Program-made: the position numbers and the translations under genes
Source: Cellulomonas wangsupingiae
GTDB taxonomy: Bacteria > Actinomycetota > Actinomycetes > Actinomycetales > Cellulomonadaceae
Assembly (NCBI RefSeq): GCF_024508275.1
Contig: NZ_CP101989.1
Coordinates: 620,001 to 684,000 of the forward strand
DNA: 64,000 bases
Direction of reading: 5' to 3'
Shown: positions 26,987-39,107 of the stretch, one piece after another
How the letters are laid out: each line of letters opens with the position of its first letter
Numbering within the stretch: position 1 is the stretch's first letter
The notes under the pieces: model-generated
Databases searched by the model: none
What the model was told of the DNA's origin: nothing
The model's input: only the letters and a program-made list of their open reading frames with translations

Positions 26987-28306
26987 TCAGGCGCCCTTGG
27001 CCGCGCGGAACCCCGCGTCGAGGTCCGCCAGGATGTCGTCGACGTGCTCGATGCCCACGGCGAGCCGCACCAGGCCGGGCGTGACGCCGGACTGCAGCTG
27101 CTGCTCCGGCGTCAGCTGGCTGTGGGTCGTCGAGGCCGGGTGGATGACGAGCGAGCGCACGTCGCCGATGTTCGCGACGTTCGAGTGCAGCTCGAGCGCG
27201 GACACGAACGCCTGGCCCGCCGCGGCGCCGCCGTCGAGCTCGAACGCCAGGACGGCGCCCGCGCCGCGCGGCGCGTACTTGAGCTGGTTGGCGTGCCACG
27301 GGCTGGACTCGAGCCCGGCGTAGTGCACGCGCCGGACGTCGTCGCGCGCCTCCAGCCAGGCCGCGACCTGCTGCGCGTTGGCGACGTGCCGCTCCATGCG
27401 CAGCGACAGCGTCTCGATGCCCTGGGCGATGAGGAACGCGTTGAACGGGCTGATCGCCGCGCCCAGGTCGCGCAGCAGCTGCACGCGCGCCTTGAGGATG
27501 AAGGACAGGTTGGCGCCGAACGCGCCGCCGACGCCGAGGTCGCGCGCGAACACCAGGCCGTTGTACGACGGGTCGGGCGTGTTGTAGTTCGGGAACCGGT
27601 CCGGGTGCTGGGCGTAGTCGAACGTGCCGCCGTCGACGATCACGCCGCCGATCGCCGTGCCGTGCCCGCCGAGGTACTTGGTGGCCGAGTGCACCACCAC
27701 GTCCGCGCCCCACTGCAGCGGGTTGACCAGGTACGGGGTCGCGACGGTGTTGTCGACGACGAGCGGCACGCCGTGCTCGTGCGCGACACCCGCGACGAGC
27801 TCGATGTCGAGGACGTCGGCCTGGGGGTTGGGGATCGTCTCGGCGAAGAAGAGCTTGGTGGTCGGCCGGATCGCGTCGCGCCACGCCTGGGCGTCGTGCG
27901 GGTCGGTGACGAACGTCGTTTCGATGCCGAGGCGCGGCAGCGTGTGGCGCAGCAGGTTGTAGGTGCCGCCGTAGAGCGACGGGCTGGCCACGACGTGGTC
28001 GCCCGCCTCGGCGATGTTGAGGATCGCGAGGGTCTCGGCCGCCTGGCCGGACGCCACCAGGAGCGCGCCGACGCCGCCCTCGAGGTTCGCGATGCGGTTC
28101 TCCACGACCTCCTGGGTCGGGTTGTTGATGCGCGTGTAGATGGGGCCGAGCTCCTTGAGCGCGAACCGGTCGGCGGCCTGCTGCGCGGAGTCGAAGACGA
28201 AGGACGTCGTCTGGTAGATCGGCAGTGCGCGGGCCCCGGTGGCGGGGTCGGGGGTCTGGCCCGCGTGGATCTGGCGGGTCTCGAAGCTCCAGCTCTCGTT
28301 GCTCAT
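26987..28306 (-). CDS. metY: O-acetylhomoserine sulfhydrylase (aminocarboxypropyltransferase)
   Basis: 439 residues. This PLP enzyme converts O-acetylhomoserine and sulfide to homocysteine. It has QIHAGQTPDPATGARALPIYQTTSF at the start (only part is quoted here as evidence), TRINNPTQEVVENRIANLEGG, and the cofactor Lys210 in HSATKYLGGHG. GAGGAG precedes ATG 28306 by 5 nt. It is followed by metX, so direct sulfhydrylation supplies methionine. I looked for a SAM riboswitch in the 490-nt upstream region and did not recognise one; a weak promoter candidate TAGTCT lies near 28530 on the minus strand. Confidence 0.95.
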   Translation of the reverse strand: MSNESWSFETRQIHAGQTPDPATGARALPIYQTTSFVFDSAQQAADRFALKELGPIYTRINNPTQEVVENRIANLEGGVGALLVASGQAAETLAILNIAEAGDHVVASPSLYGGTYNLLRHTLPRLGIETTFVTDPHDAQAWRDAIRPTTKLFFAETIPNPQADVLDIELVAGVAHEHGVPLVVDNTVATPYLVNPLQWGADVVVHSATKYLGGHGTAIGGVIVDGGTFDYAQHPDRFPNYNTPDPSYNGLVFARDLGVGGAFGANLSFILKARVQLLRDLGAAISPFNAFLIAQGIETLSLRMERHVANAQQVAAWLEARDDVRRVHYAGLESSPWHANQLKYAPRGAGAVLAFELDGGAAAGQAFVSALELHSNVANIGDVRSLVIHPASTTHSQLTPEQQLQSGVTPGLVRLAVGIEHVDDILADLDAGFRAAKGA

Positions 28307-28796
28307 GTCTGCTCCTCGCCGGCGTCGCGCCGGGTGGTCGGTGGGTGGTGGGGGACGGCCACCCGAGGAGCGCGCCGTCGACGCCCACCCCGCGGGGGGT
28401 CGGGGGGATGCGCACGTGCCGTGCCGGCGGGGCCGGGGCGGTGCCGTCGGCCCCGACGTCGGGGCGTCCGTGCCGCGGGCAGGGGGAACGTGCGCTGGTC
28501 AGCGACACATTCGACGGAACATGCTCAGAGACTACGGCGACCGTCCCACTCCTCGACACACCCGTCTCAGGATGCGGGATCGGCGTCGTCGCGGCCGTCC
28601 TGCGGCGACGCCGCGCACGCGTGGTCGGCGGCGGCCCTCGGTCGACCACGGCGCGGTACGGCGGGAGGCCGGACGGTCCCTCACCCGAACGGTCGAGCGG
28701 GTCTGTCCGGGTTGATCCCGAACCACAACGATGTGACTTCTGGGACCTGTGTGACAGATGTTCTCTTGTGGGAATCCCACAGGTAGCGTTCCCCGG
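28307..28796. other. Divergent intergenic region between metY and the NlpC/P60 gene, 490 nt
   Basis: No gene is supported here; the frames that cross it look like composition artefacts. It must carry the metYX promoter (minus strand, candidate TAGTCT near 28530) and the P60 promoter (28761-28789). GTGAC occurs twice close together before the latter (near 28734 and 28751). Confidence 0.5.
28761..28789 (+). promoter_or_regulatory. Promoter with operator-like palindrome for the NlpC/P60 gene
   Basis: A weak -35 TTCTCT (28761-28766) and -10 TAGCGT (28784-28789) are 17 nt apart. The spacer contains the perfect palindrome TGTGGGA-a-TCCCACA (28767-28781). The GTG start is 7 nt after the -10, so the mRNA would be leaderless. 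A dimeric repressor could sit between the promoter elements. Confidence 0.55.
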
Positions 28797-30268
28797 GTGC
28801 GTGACGCAGACGTGACACCCGATCCCCGGCCGGCACTCCGAGCGGCCGGTGCCGGGCGTGTCGACGCGCCGCGGCCCGCGGTCCGGCGTCGCGTCCCGCG
28901 CTGCCTCGCGGTGCTGCCCGTCGGTCTGCTCGCGGTCGGTCTCGTCGTCCCGCCGGCCGCCGCGGCGCCGTCGTCGGACGACGTGCGCGACGCACGCGCC
29001 GCCGTCGGCCGGGCCCAGCAGTCGGTCGCGCAGATGGAGGTCCGGCTCGCCGAGCTCGCCTCGTCGGCCGAGGTCGCCGAGGTCACGGTGCAGACCGCCG
29101 CCGAGACCTACAGCCAGGCCCTCGCCGACGCCGACGCCGCACAGGCCCGCGCGCAGGACGCCGCGGGACGCTCGGAGGAGGCCGCTGGGCAGGCCGAGCA
29201 GGCTCGCCGCAAGCTCGTGACCTTCGCCCGGCAGCTCGCCCGCAGCGGCGGGTCCGCCGACGTGTTGCAGGCCGCGCTGTCGGCCGACGGCTTCCAGGAC
29301 GTCGCCCGCCGCACGACGGCCCTGAACCAGGCGACCGGCAAGGCCGACGAGGCCGTGCAGGAGTACCAGGCCGCGCTGCTCGTCGCCGAGACCATGGAGC
29401 GTCGGTCGGTCGCCGCCGCGCAGGAGGCCGGCGACGCCGCCGCCGCCGCGCAGGACGCCCTCGACACGGCCGAGCGCGCGCAGTCCGACGCGGAGGCGTC
29501 GTACGCCGCCGGGCAGGTCGAGCGCGACGGGCTGATCTCGGCCCTCGCCGCGGCGCGGCAGACCAGCGCCGACGTGGAGCGCGCCCGGCAGGACGCCCTC
29601 GACGCCGAGCGCCGAGCACGCTCCGAGGCCGCCGCCCAGGCGCAGCACGCCGCGGCGCCGGCACCGTCCGGTGGGGCGCCCGCCGGCAGCGCACCGGCCG
29701 CACCGGCACCGGCACCGGCCCCGGCTCCCGCGCCCGGCCGCCCGGCACCGCTCCCGCTCCGGCGCCCGCCCCGGCTCCGGCGCCTGCACCGGCTCCCGCG
29801 CCGGCCCCGGCTCCCGCGCCTGCCCCCGCGCCCGCCCCGGCCCCGGCCCCCGCCCCCGCGGCGCCCTACGGCCTCGGCACCGGCACGTCGCGCGGCTCTG
29901 CCGCGGCGGGTGCCGCCGCGGTGGCGTGGGCGCAGTCGAAGGTCGGGCTGCCGTACGTCTGGGGCGGCACGGGGCCCGACGGCTACGACTGCTCGGGTCT
30001 GACGGCCGGCGCGTGGCGCGCCGCCGGCGTGAGCATCAACCGGACGTCGAGGGACCAGTACAAGCAGGTCCTGAAGATCGGCTACGACCAGCTGCGGCCC
30101 GGCGACCTCGTCTTCTGGGGCGAGCGCGCGAACGACCCGTCGAGCATCTACCACGTGGCCATGTGGGTGGGGAACGGCCAGATCGTCGAGGCGTCCAAGC
30201 CGGGCGTGCCGCTGCGGGTCACGTCCATGCGCTGGTCGAAGACCATGCCGTTCGCCGGCCGCCCCTGA
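28797..30268 (+). CDS. Exported NlpC/P60 peptidoglycan endopeptidase, frameshifted in its linker
   Basis: A signal peptide (CLAVLPVGLLAVGLVVPPAAAA) and a long Ala-rich coiled coil (to about 29640) are in one frame. After a Pro/Ala stretch the P60 domain is in another frame: catalytic Cys at 29990-29992 (DGYDCSGL) and His at 30152-30154 (YHVAMWVG). The first frame runs on as Arg/Pro-rich nonsense to a stop at 30002. The Ala-Pro pattern jumps frame near 29736-29746, equivalent to one missing base. A corrected product would be about 490 residues, like RipA/RipC-type hydrolases that cut stem peptides at division. The shift may be a sequencing error in a GC repeat, slippage, or a real mutation. 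The start GTG 28797 follows a leaderless -10; ATG 28758 lies upstream of that promoter and is rejected. Confidence 0.75.
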
Positions 30269-30376
30269 CGTCCGCCGGGCGTCCCGGTCCCACCGGGCGT
30301 CCTTGACGGGTCCGCGGGGTCGTCGACGTCCCACGAGCGGGCCCTGGCGGTCACCTGCCCGGGTGCGGACGCACGA

Positions 30377-30413
30377 CGGCCCGCCCGGGCGCCGAGCGGC
30401 GCCGGGCGGGCCG
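30377..30413. terminator. Bidirectional terminator hairpin between P60 and ppa
   Basis: CGGCCCGCCCGG-g-CGCCG pairs with CGGCGCCGGGCGGGCCG, giving 17 pairs with one bulged G and a 2-nt loop. It lies between convergent genes, 6 nt from the ppa stop codon. Confidence 0.65.
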
Positions 30414-30418
30414 GTCGG

Positions 30419-30913
30419 TCAGTGGTGGTAGCCCTGGTCGATCGCGCGCTGGCGCGACCGCTCGATCTCGGCCTCCGCCTCGGCGCGGCCGGTCCAGTGC
30501 GCGCCCTCGACGGACTTGCCGGGCTCGAGGTCCTTGTAGACCTCGAAGAAGTGCTGGATCTCCAGGCGGTGGAAGTCCGAGACGTCGTCGATGTCCTGAC
30601 GCCACGCGGCGCGCTGGTCGCCCGTCGGCACGCACAGCACCTTGTCGTCACCGCCGGCCTCGTCGCGCATGCGGAACATGCCGAGCGCGCGGCAGCGGAT
30701 CAGGCAGCCGGGGAACGTCGGCTCCTCCAGGAGCACGAGCGCGTCCAGCGGGTCGCCGTCCTCGCCGAGGGTCCCCTCGATGAACCCGTAGTCGTCGGGG
30801 TAGCGCGTCGAGGTGAAGAGCATGCGGTCGAGGCGGATGCGCCCCGTCGCGTGGTCCACCTCGTACTTGTTGCGCTGCCCCTTGGGGATCTCGATCGTGA
30901 CGTCGAACTCCAC
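30419..30913 (-). CDS. ppa: Inorganic pyrophosphatase (family I)
   Basis: 164 residues. It hydrolyses pyrophosphate and so pulls biosynthetic reactions forward. Family I features are [19 protein letters not shown], the metal-binding segment [12 protein letters not shown], and [13 protein letters not shown]. The GTG start at 30913 has GGAGGG 9 nt upstream. It is divergent from dacB with overlapping -10 candidates near 31005-31014. This is a cytoplasmic housekeeping enzyme. Confidence 0.97.
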   Translation of the reverse strand: MEFDVTIEIPKGQRNKYEVDHATGRIRLDRMLFTSTRYPDDYGFIEGTLGEDGDPLDALVLLEEPTFPGCLIRCRALGMFRMRDEAGGDDKVLCVPTGDQRAAWRQDIDDVSDFHRLEIQHFFEVYKDLEPGKSVEGAHWTGRAEAEAEIERSRQRAIDQGYHH

Positions 30914-31004
30914 TGTGCAATTCCCTCCACGCGTCCCCGCCCGTCGGCGGTGGGGCTCGATCGGCCTTGGGGGCGCGTCGTCTCCCTGGGCGCCGTTGTC
31001 TCGG

Positions 31005-31014
31005 ACAGTAGTCT
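31005..31014. promoter_or_regulatory. Overlapping divergent -10 candidates for ppa and dacB
   Basis: TAGTCT (31009-31014, plus strand) faces dacB. TACTGT on the minus strand (31005-31010) faces ppa. No good -35 is visible for either, so the call is tentative. If correct, the two promoters would exclude each other. Confidence 0.35.
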
Positions 31015-31063
31015 GACGCACCGGAGCGGCGGTACCGGACGACGACACGACCAGGGGGTGACG

Positions 31064-32476
31064 ATGGCCACAGCAGCGCGTGTGGCGGGCGTGGGCGCGC
31101 TCGTCGTCGTCCTCGCCGCCGGCGGGTACGCGACGGCCGACGCCTACGACGTCGTGCCCGGCATCGTCACGCTCGCGCCGCCCGTGCCGGACCCGGCGCC
31201 GTTCCCCACGGCACCGGGCGCGGTCGAGCCGGGTGCCGCGCCGCGCGCGCTGGGGGACCTGGACCCGCAGGTGCCGCTGCCGGCCTCGGGACAGCTCCAG
31301 GCGCTCGTGGACGGCCTGGCCGCGGACCCGCGGCTCGGCCCCGGCGTCGGTGTCGCGGTGGTCGACCAGGTGACGGGCGAGCTGCTGGCCGGCAACGCCC
31401 CCGACGCAGGACGCGTCCCGGCGTCGACCGCCAAGATCCTCACGGGCGTCGCGGCCCTGACGGTGCTCGACCCCGAGGCGACGCTCGCCACGCGCGTCGT
31501 GCGCATCGACGGCGGGACGATCGCGATCGTCGGCGGTGGCGACATGATGCTCGCCGCCGGGGCCGGTGACCCAGGGGCGGTCCTCGGCCGCGCGGGCCTC
31601 GCCGACCTCGCGGCGCGCACCGCGTCCGCGCTGGCGCTGCAGGGCACCACCAGCGTCCGCCTGCTCGTCGACGACTCCCTGTTCACCGGCCCCACGACGA
31701 GCCCTGGCTGGGACCCGGCGAACGTCGGCGAGGGCTTCGTCGCGCCCGTCACGTCGCTCGGGGTGGACGTCGGCCGGCTGCGGGAGGGCGAGTACGCCCC
31801 GCGGTCGACCGACCCGTCGATGCAGGCCGCCGCGGTCTTCGCGCAGCGCCTGGGCGAGCTGGGCGTCACCGTCGACGGCTCCCCGTCCCGGACCGCCTCC
31901 GTCGGGGACGCCCCCGAGCTGGCGCGCGTGGAGTCGGCACCGCTGGTCGACGTCGTGCACTACTTCCTCGAGACGTCCGACAACACCGTCACCGAGGTCG
32001 TCTCGCGGCTCGTCGCGCTCGACGGCGGGCTGCCGGCCAGCTTCGACGGCGGCACGCAGGCCGTCCTCCGTCAGGTCGCGCAGCTGGGCGTCGACGTGTC
32101 GGGTGCCCGCCTGGCCGACGCGTCCGGCCTCGCGGACGGCTCGTCGCTGTCGCCCTCCTTGCTGGCCGAGATCGTGCGCCTGACGACCGACCCTGCGCAC
32201 CCCGAGCTGCGTGACGTCGCCCTCGGGATGCCGGTCGCGGGACTGTCGGGCACGTTGGCGGACCGGTACACGCGGTCCGATGCGCGCGGCGTCGTGCGGG
32301 CCAAGACGGGGTCGCTGCCGCACGTGACGTCCCTGGCCGGCACGGTGCTGGACGCGCAGCGCCGGCAGCTGGTGTTCGCGGTCATGGCGGACCAGACGCC
32401 CGACGGCGGCCAGTGGGCGCCGCGCCAGGCCATCGACGGGTTCGTCACGGCGCTCGCGGCCTGCGGCTGCCGGTGA
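31064..32476 (+). CDS. dacB: D-alanyl-D-alanine carboxypeptidase/endopeptidase, PBP4 type (S13)
   Basis: 470 residues. An N-terminal hydrophobic segment ([19 protein letters not shown]) is a signal or anchor. Penicillin-binding motifs are Ser121-x-x-Lys124 (PASTAKIL), Ser305-Asp-Asn (ETSDNTVTE) and Lys414-Thr-Gly (RAKTGSL), with a large insert between the first two as in class C PBPs. It trims or cleaves peptidoglycan peptides outside the membrane. AGGGGGTG precedes ATG 31064; GTG 31058 is in frame but overlaps that ribosome site. It heads the run with the metalloprotease, tilS, hpt and ftsH. Confidence 0.92.
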   Translation: MATAARVAGVGALVVVLAAGGYATADAYDVVPGIVTLAPPVPDPAPFPTAPGAVEPGAAPRALGDLDPQVPLPASGQLQALVDGLAADPRLGPGVGVAVVDQVTGELLAGNAPDAGRVPASTAKILTGVAALTVLDPEATLATRVVRIDGGTIAIVGGGDMMLAAGAGDPGAVLGRAGLADLAARTASALALQGTTSVRLLVDDSLFTGPTTSPGWDPANVGEGFVAPVTSLGVDVGRLREGEYAPRSTDPSMQAAAVFAQRLGELGVTVDGSPSRTASVGDAPELARVESAPLVDVVHYFLETSDNTVTEVVSRLVALDGGLPASFDGGTQAVLRQVAQLGVDVSGARLADASGLADGSSLSPSLLAEIVRLTTDPAHPELRDVALGMPVAGLSGTLADRYTRSDARGVVRAKTGSLPHVTSLAGTVLDAQRRQLVFAVMADQTPDGGQWAPRQAIDGFVTALAACGCR

Positions 32477-32535
32477 CGCCCGCGCCCGCGGGCGCCCACC
32501 CGCCGCGCGGGCCGGTCGAGGGTTACCGTGGGCCG

Positions 32536-33627
32536 GTGCAGCCCACCGCCCCCGGCCCCGTCGACTGGCGCGCGGCCGCGCGCCTCGCCGGACGCGTCGC
32601 CGCCCCCGGCCCCGTCGCGGACCGCGACACCCTCGTCGAGCTGGTCGCCGACCTGCGTGCCGCCGCCGCCGCGGCCGCCGCGCACGTCGTCGGAGCCACC
32701 GGCATGACGCCCGCCGACGGCCGCGCCCCGGCGGCGATCTCCCGCGTCCTCGTCGTCGACCGTCCCCGCTGGGCGGCGGCGAACGCCGAGATGTTCGCCG
32801 TCATGGCCGCACCGCTGGCCACGCGCCGCGACGGGACGCCGGTGCACGTGCCCGACGCCGCCCGGCTGGCCGCGGCCGCGCAGGTCGGCGGGGTGCTGGC
32901 CCTGCTCTCCGGCAAGGTCATCGGCCAGTACGACCCGTTCACGGCGGACCCCGGGCAGCCCGGGCGGCTCCTCCTCGTGGCGCCCAACGTCCTGGCCACG
33001 GAGCGTCAGCTCGGGGTCGACGCCCGTGACTTCAGGCTCTGGGTCGCCCTGCACGAGCAGACCCACGCGCTGCAGTTCGCCGCCGCCCCGTGGCTGTCCG
33101 ACCACCTGCGGGCGCGGTCGGCGGAGCTGCTGGCCGACCTCGCCGACGTGGCGCCCGGGGGCGAGAACGAGGACCGGGCGGCGCTGCCGCACCTCGACGA
33201 CCTGCTCGGTGCGCTGGTCCGTGCCCTGACCGTCGGGGAGGGCGGCGTCATGTCGCTGCTGACCGAGCGGCAGCGCCAGGTGTTCGAGGAGGTCGGCGCC
33301 GTCATGGCGCTGCTCGAGGGCCACGCCGACGTGATGATGGACGAGGTCGGGCCGTCCGTCGTGCCCAGCGTGCGTGCCATCCGCCGCGCGTTCGAACGCC
33401 GTCGTGACGCGTCCGCGCGCGCCACCGGCGTGGACCGGATGGTGCGCCGTGTGCTCGGCATGGACCTCAAGCTCGCGCAGTACCGCGAGGGTGCCGCGTT
33501 CGTGCGGTCGGTGCGCGGCCGGGTCGGCCTCGACGGGCTCAACGCCGTGTGGAGCGGGCCGCAGGCGCTGCCCACGGCCGCCGAGGTCGCCGATCCCGTC
33601 GCGTGGGTGCGTCGCGTGCACGGATGA
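32536..33627 (+). CDS. Zinc-dependent metalloprotease, DUF2342 family
   Basis: 363 residues. The family is an actinobacterial one regularly found between dacB and tilS. The metal site is His173-Glu-Gln-Thr-His177 ([13 protein letters not shown]), and a later Glu ([15 protein letters not shown]) probably completes it. Substrate is unknown. GTG 32536 has TACCGT 6 nt upstream, a leaderless -10, even though the gene lies in an apparent operon, so it may also be transcribed alone. The longer frame from 32413 overlaps dacB and is rejected. Confidence 0.85.
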   Translation: MQPTAPGPVDWRAAARLAGRVAAPGPVADRDTLVELVADLRAAAAAAAAHVVGATGMTPADGRAPAAISRVLVVDRPRWAAANAEMFAVMAAPLATRRDGTPVHVPDAARLAAAAQVGGVLALLSGKVIGQYDPFTADPGQPGRLLLVAPNVLATERQLGVDARDFRLWVALHEQTHALQFAAAPWLSDHLRARSAELLADLADVAPGGENEDRAALPHLDDLLGALVRALTVGEGGVMSLLTERQRQVFEEVGAVMALLEGHADVMMDEVGPSVVPSVRAIRRAFERRRDASARATGVDRMVRRVLGMDLKLAQYREGAAFVRSVRGRVGLDGLNAVWSGPQALPTAAEVADPVAWVRRVHG

Positions 33628-33634
33628 CGGGGCC

Positions 33635-34763
33635 GTGACCGGGCCGTCGCCCGCCGTGGCCGCGGTGCGCGTCGCGGTGCGGCGCGCGCTGGCCGACGTC
33701 CCGCCGGGCGCGACCGTCCTGGTCGCCTGCTCCGGCGGCGCCGACTCGCTGGCGCTGGCCGCGGGACTCGCGTGGGAGGCCGGTACCCGGACGGGCGCCG
33801 GGTGGCGCGCGGGCGCGGTGGTCGTCGACCACGGGCTGCAGTCCGGGTCCCACGACGTGGCCCGCGCCGCCGCGGACGCGTGCCGGGGGCTGGGCCTGCA
33901 GCCCGTGCGCGTCGTGCGCGTCGACGTCGGCGCCGACGGAGGGCCCGAGGCCGCGGCGCGCACCGCCCGCTACGCCGCGCTCGACGCCGTCGCGGACGAG
34001 CTCGGGGCGGCCGCCGTCCTGCTCGGCCACACCCTGGACGACCAGGCCGAGACCGTGCTGCTCGCGCTCGCGCGCGGTTCGGGGGAGCGCGCGCTGGCGG
34101 GCATGCGGCCGGTCCGCGGGCGGCTGCGCCGTCCGCTGCTCGGCCTGCGGCGCGCGGACACGGAGGCCGCGTGCGCGGCGCAGGGGCTGGTGCCGTGGCA
34201 CGACCCGACGAACGGCCGCCCCGTCGGGGCCGCCGGCGGGGACGTGGCCGGCGCGGGCGCCGGACTGCCGCTGCGCAGCCGCGTGCGCACCGAGGTGCTG
34301 CCGGTCCTGGAGGCCGTCCTCGGCCCGGGCGTCGCGCGCGGCCTGGCCCGCACCGCCGACGCGCTGGCGGACGCGGCCGACGCGCTGGACGCGTACGCGG
34401 CCGACCTCCTCGCCGCGAGCCTGCTCGCCGGCCCGAGCGGCGTGGAGCTCGACGTCGTGCCGCTGGCCGCCGCCCCCGCCGCGGTGCGCCGACGCGTCCT
34501 GCACGACGCGGCCGTGCGCGCCGGGAGCCCTCCGGGGGCGCTCGCGCGGGTCCACGTGCTGGCCGTGGACGCGCTCGTCACCGACTGGCGCGGGCAGGGC
34601 CCGGTGCACCTGCCCGGCGGCCGGGTGGCGTCCCGCGCGTGTGGCAGGCTCTACCTCGGCCTTCCTCTCGCGGTGGGCGACGGCCCCGACGCACGCCCGC
34701 GTGCGCGCGGGACGGACGGGCCCGGGCCCGACGAGCACGACGACCAGCAACCGGGAGTGAGCG

Positions 34764-34786
<23 letters not shown>
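33635..34786 (+). CDS. tilS: tRNA(Ile)-lysidine synthase
   Basis: 383 residues. It modifies C34 of tRNA-Ile(CAU) to lysidine with ATP and lysine. The PP-loop SGGADS is at residues 33-38, followed by VVDHGLQ, the [13 protein letters not shown] motif and HDPTN. The C-terminal part carries a substrate-binding region and a Pro/Asp-rich tail. GTG 33635 lies 7 nt after the metalloprotease stop. The 3' end overlaps hpt by 23 nt, which suggests coupled translation. Confidence 0.93.
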
Positions 34787-35318
<532 letters not shown>

Positions 35319-35451
35319 CGGCGGGCGGGCGCACGGGTCGCCCGCGGCCTGTGCCCTGGGCGAACACCACGGGGCCCGGACAGGTCCACCGTGTAGTTTC
35401 AAGGGCAGAGTCCCTGCGAGCGGAGGATGAGGGGCCACGCCCCGATCGCCC

Positions 35452-37503
<2,052 letters not shown>

Positions 37504-37504
37504 C

Positions 37505-38146
37505 GTGACGGACGCGACGACCCAGGACGGGGGCCGCTCGACGATCTCCCGGACGCGTGACCACGGCGGCCGGGCGGTCCGCCCGTACGACGAGGCGCGG
37601 GCGGCCCGTGCCGTGCGTGAGCTGCTGGTCGCGGTCGGCGAGGACCCGGACCGCGAGGGTCTGCGCGAGACGCCGGCGCGCGTGGCACGCGCGTACCGGG
37701 AGATCTTCGCGGGCCTGACGATGGACGCCCGCGACGTGCTGACGACGACCTTCGACCTCGGTCACGAGGAGATGGTCCTGGTGCGCGACATCGAGGTGTA
37801 CTCGACGTGCGAGCACCACCTGGTGCCGTTCCACGGCGTCGCGCACGTCGGCTACATCCCCGGCGCGGACGGTCGCATCACGGGCCTGTCGAAGCTGGCG
37901 CGGCTCGTGGACGTGTACGCGCGTCGCCCGCAGGTGCAGGAGCGGCTGACGGCGCAGGTCGCCGACGCGCTCGTCGAGGTGCTGGACCCCCGGGGCGTGC
38001 TGGTCGTCGTCGAGTGCGAGCACCTGTGCATGTCGATGCGCGGCGTCCGCAAGCCCGGGTCGCGCACGGTGACGTCGGCGGTGCGCGGGCAGATGCGCGA
38101 CGTGGCCACCCGCGCCGAGGCGATGAGCCTGGTCACCGGGCGCTGA
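37505..38146 (+). CDS. folE: GTP cyclohydrolase I
   Basis: 213 residues. It makes 7,8-dihydroneopterin triphosphate from GTP, the first step of folate synthesis. The zinc and active-site motifs are [12 protein letters not shown] and [11 protein letters not shown], with [22 protein letters not shown] between them. GTG 37505 is chosen because the frame upstream lies inside ftsH. It heads the folE-folP-folBK series. Confidence 0.97.
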   Translation: MTDATTQDGGRSTISRTRDHGGRAVRPYDEARAARAVRELLVAVGEDPDREGLRETPARVARAYREIFAGLTMDARDVLTTTFDLGHEEMVLVRDIEVYSTCEHHLVPFHGVAHVGYIPGADGRITGLSKLARLVDVYARRPQVQERLTAQVADALVEVLDPRGVLVVVECEHLCMSMRGVRKPGSRTVTSAVRGQMRDVATRAEAMSLVTGR

Positions 38147-38156
38147 AGGAGCCGAC

Positions 38157-39107
38157 GTGGGTGAGCGGGGCAGTGCGCAGGGGGCCGGCCCGGACGGGCC
38201 GCGGCTCGCGGCGCTGCCCGCCGTGCTGCGGGCGCCGGGGCGCACCCTGGTGATGGGCGTCGTCAACGTCACGCCCGACTCCTTCTCCGACGGCGGGCGG
38301 TGGTTCGACGCGGACGCCGCGGTCGCGCGCGGCCTCGCACTGCTCGAGGAGGGCGCCGACCTGCTCGACGTGGGCGGCGAGTCGACGCGCCCCGGAGCCG
38401 CGCGGGTCCCGGTCGACGAGGAGCTCGCGCGCGTCCTGCCCGTGGTCGAGCGGCTCGTGGCGCACGGGGCGGCGGTGAGCGTCGACACGACGCGTGCGGT
38501 CGTGGCCGCGGGCGCGGTCGACGCAGGGGCCGTGCTGGTCAACGACGTGTCGGGCGGCATGGCGGACCCGGAGATGGCGCACGTCGTGGCGCGCACGGGC
38601 GCGGCGTACGTCGCGATGCACTGGCGCGGGCACGCCGACGTGATGGACGCCCTCGACGCGTACGACGACGTGGTGGCCGACGTGCGGCGCGAGCTGGGCG
38701 AGCGGGTCGACGCGCTGCGCGCCGCGGGCGTGCGCGACTCGCAGATCGTGCTCGACCCGGGCCTGGGCTTCGCGAAGACCGGTGAGAGCAACTGGCCGCT
38801 GCTGGCGCGCCTGGACGAGCTCGTCGCGGACGGGTACCCGGTGCTCGTCGGCGCGAGCCGCAAGCGGTTCCTCGGGCACCTGATGGCGGGCCCCGACGGC
38901 ACGCCCGCGGCACCCGAGGCCCGTGACGACGCGACGGCCGCCGTCACGGCGCTGGCCGCGGCGGCAGGCGCGTGGGCGGTGCGCGTGCACGAGGTGGCGG
39001 CGTCGGCCGCAGCGGTGCGGGTGGTCGCGCGCTGGCGCGACGCCCGGCAGGACCACACGACGGGACGGCGCGCGACGGCGGGTGCCGCACGGGAAGGAGC
39101 ACGGTGA
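38157..39107 (+). CDS. folP: Dihydropteroate synthase
   Basis: 316 residues. It condenses p-aminobenzoate with the pterin pyrophosphate and is the sulfonamide target. Signature segments are MGVVNVTPDSFSDGG, LLDVGGESTRPGA, LVNDVSGG and the phosphate-loop GASRKRFLG. GAAGGAG precedes GTG 38157. The stop overlaps the start of the folB-folK gene by 4 nt. Confidence 0.97.
   Translation: MGERGSAQGAGPDGPRLAALPAVLRAPGRTLVMGVVNVTPDSFSDGGRWFDADAAVARGLALLEEGADLLDVGGESTRPGAARVPVDEELARVLPVVERLVAHGAAVSVDTTRAVVAAGAVDAGAVLVNDVSGGMADPEMAHVVARTGAAYVAMHWRGHADVMDALDAYDDVVADVRRELGERVDALRAAGVRDSQIVLDPGLGFAKTGESNWPLLARLDELVADGYPVLVGASRKRFLGHLMAGPDGTPAAPEARDDATAAVTALAAAAGAWAVRVHEVAASAAAVRVVARWRDARQDHTTGRRATAGAAREGAR

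Noticed and set aside
28307..28560. SAM riboswitch upstream of metY
   Set aside because: I looked for the GCAACCC-type and other SAM-motif conserved segments on the minus strand and did not find them. A covariance-model scan (Infernal with Rfam SAM families) would decide.
28758..28796. Upstream ATG as start of the NlpC/P60 gene
   Set aside because: It lies upstream of the promoter -10 and palindrome; GTG 28797 fits the leaderless spacing.
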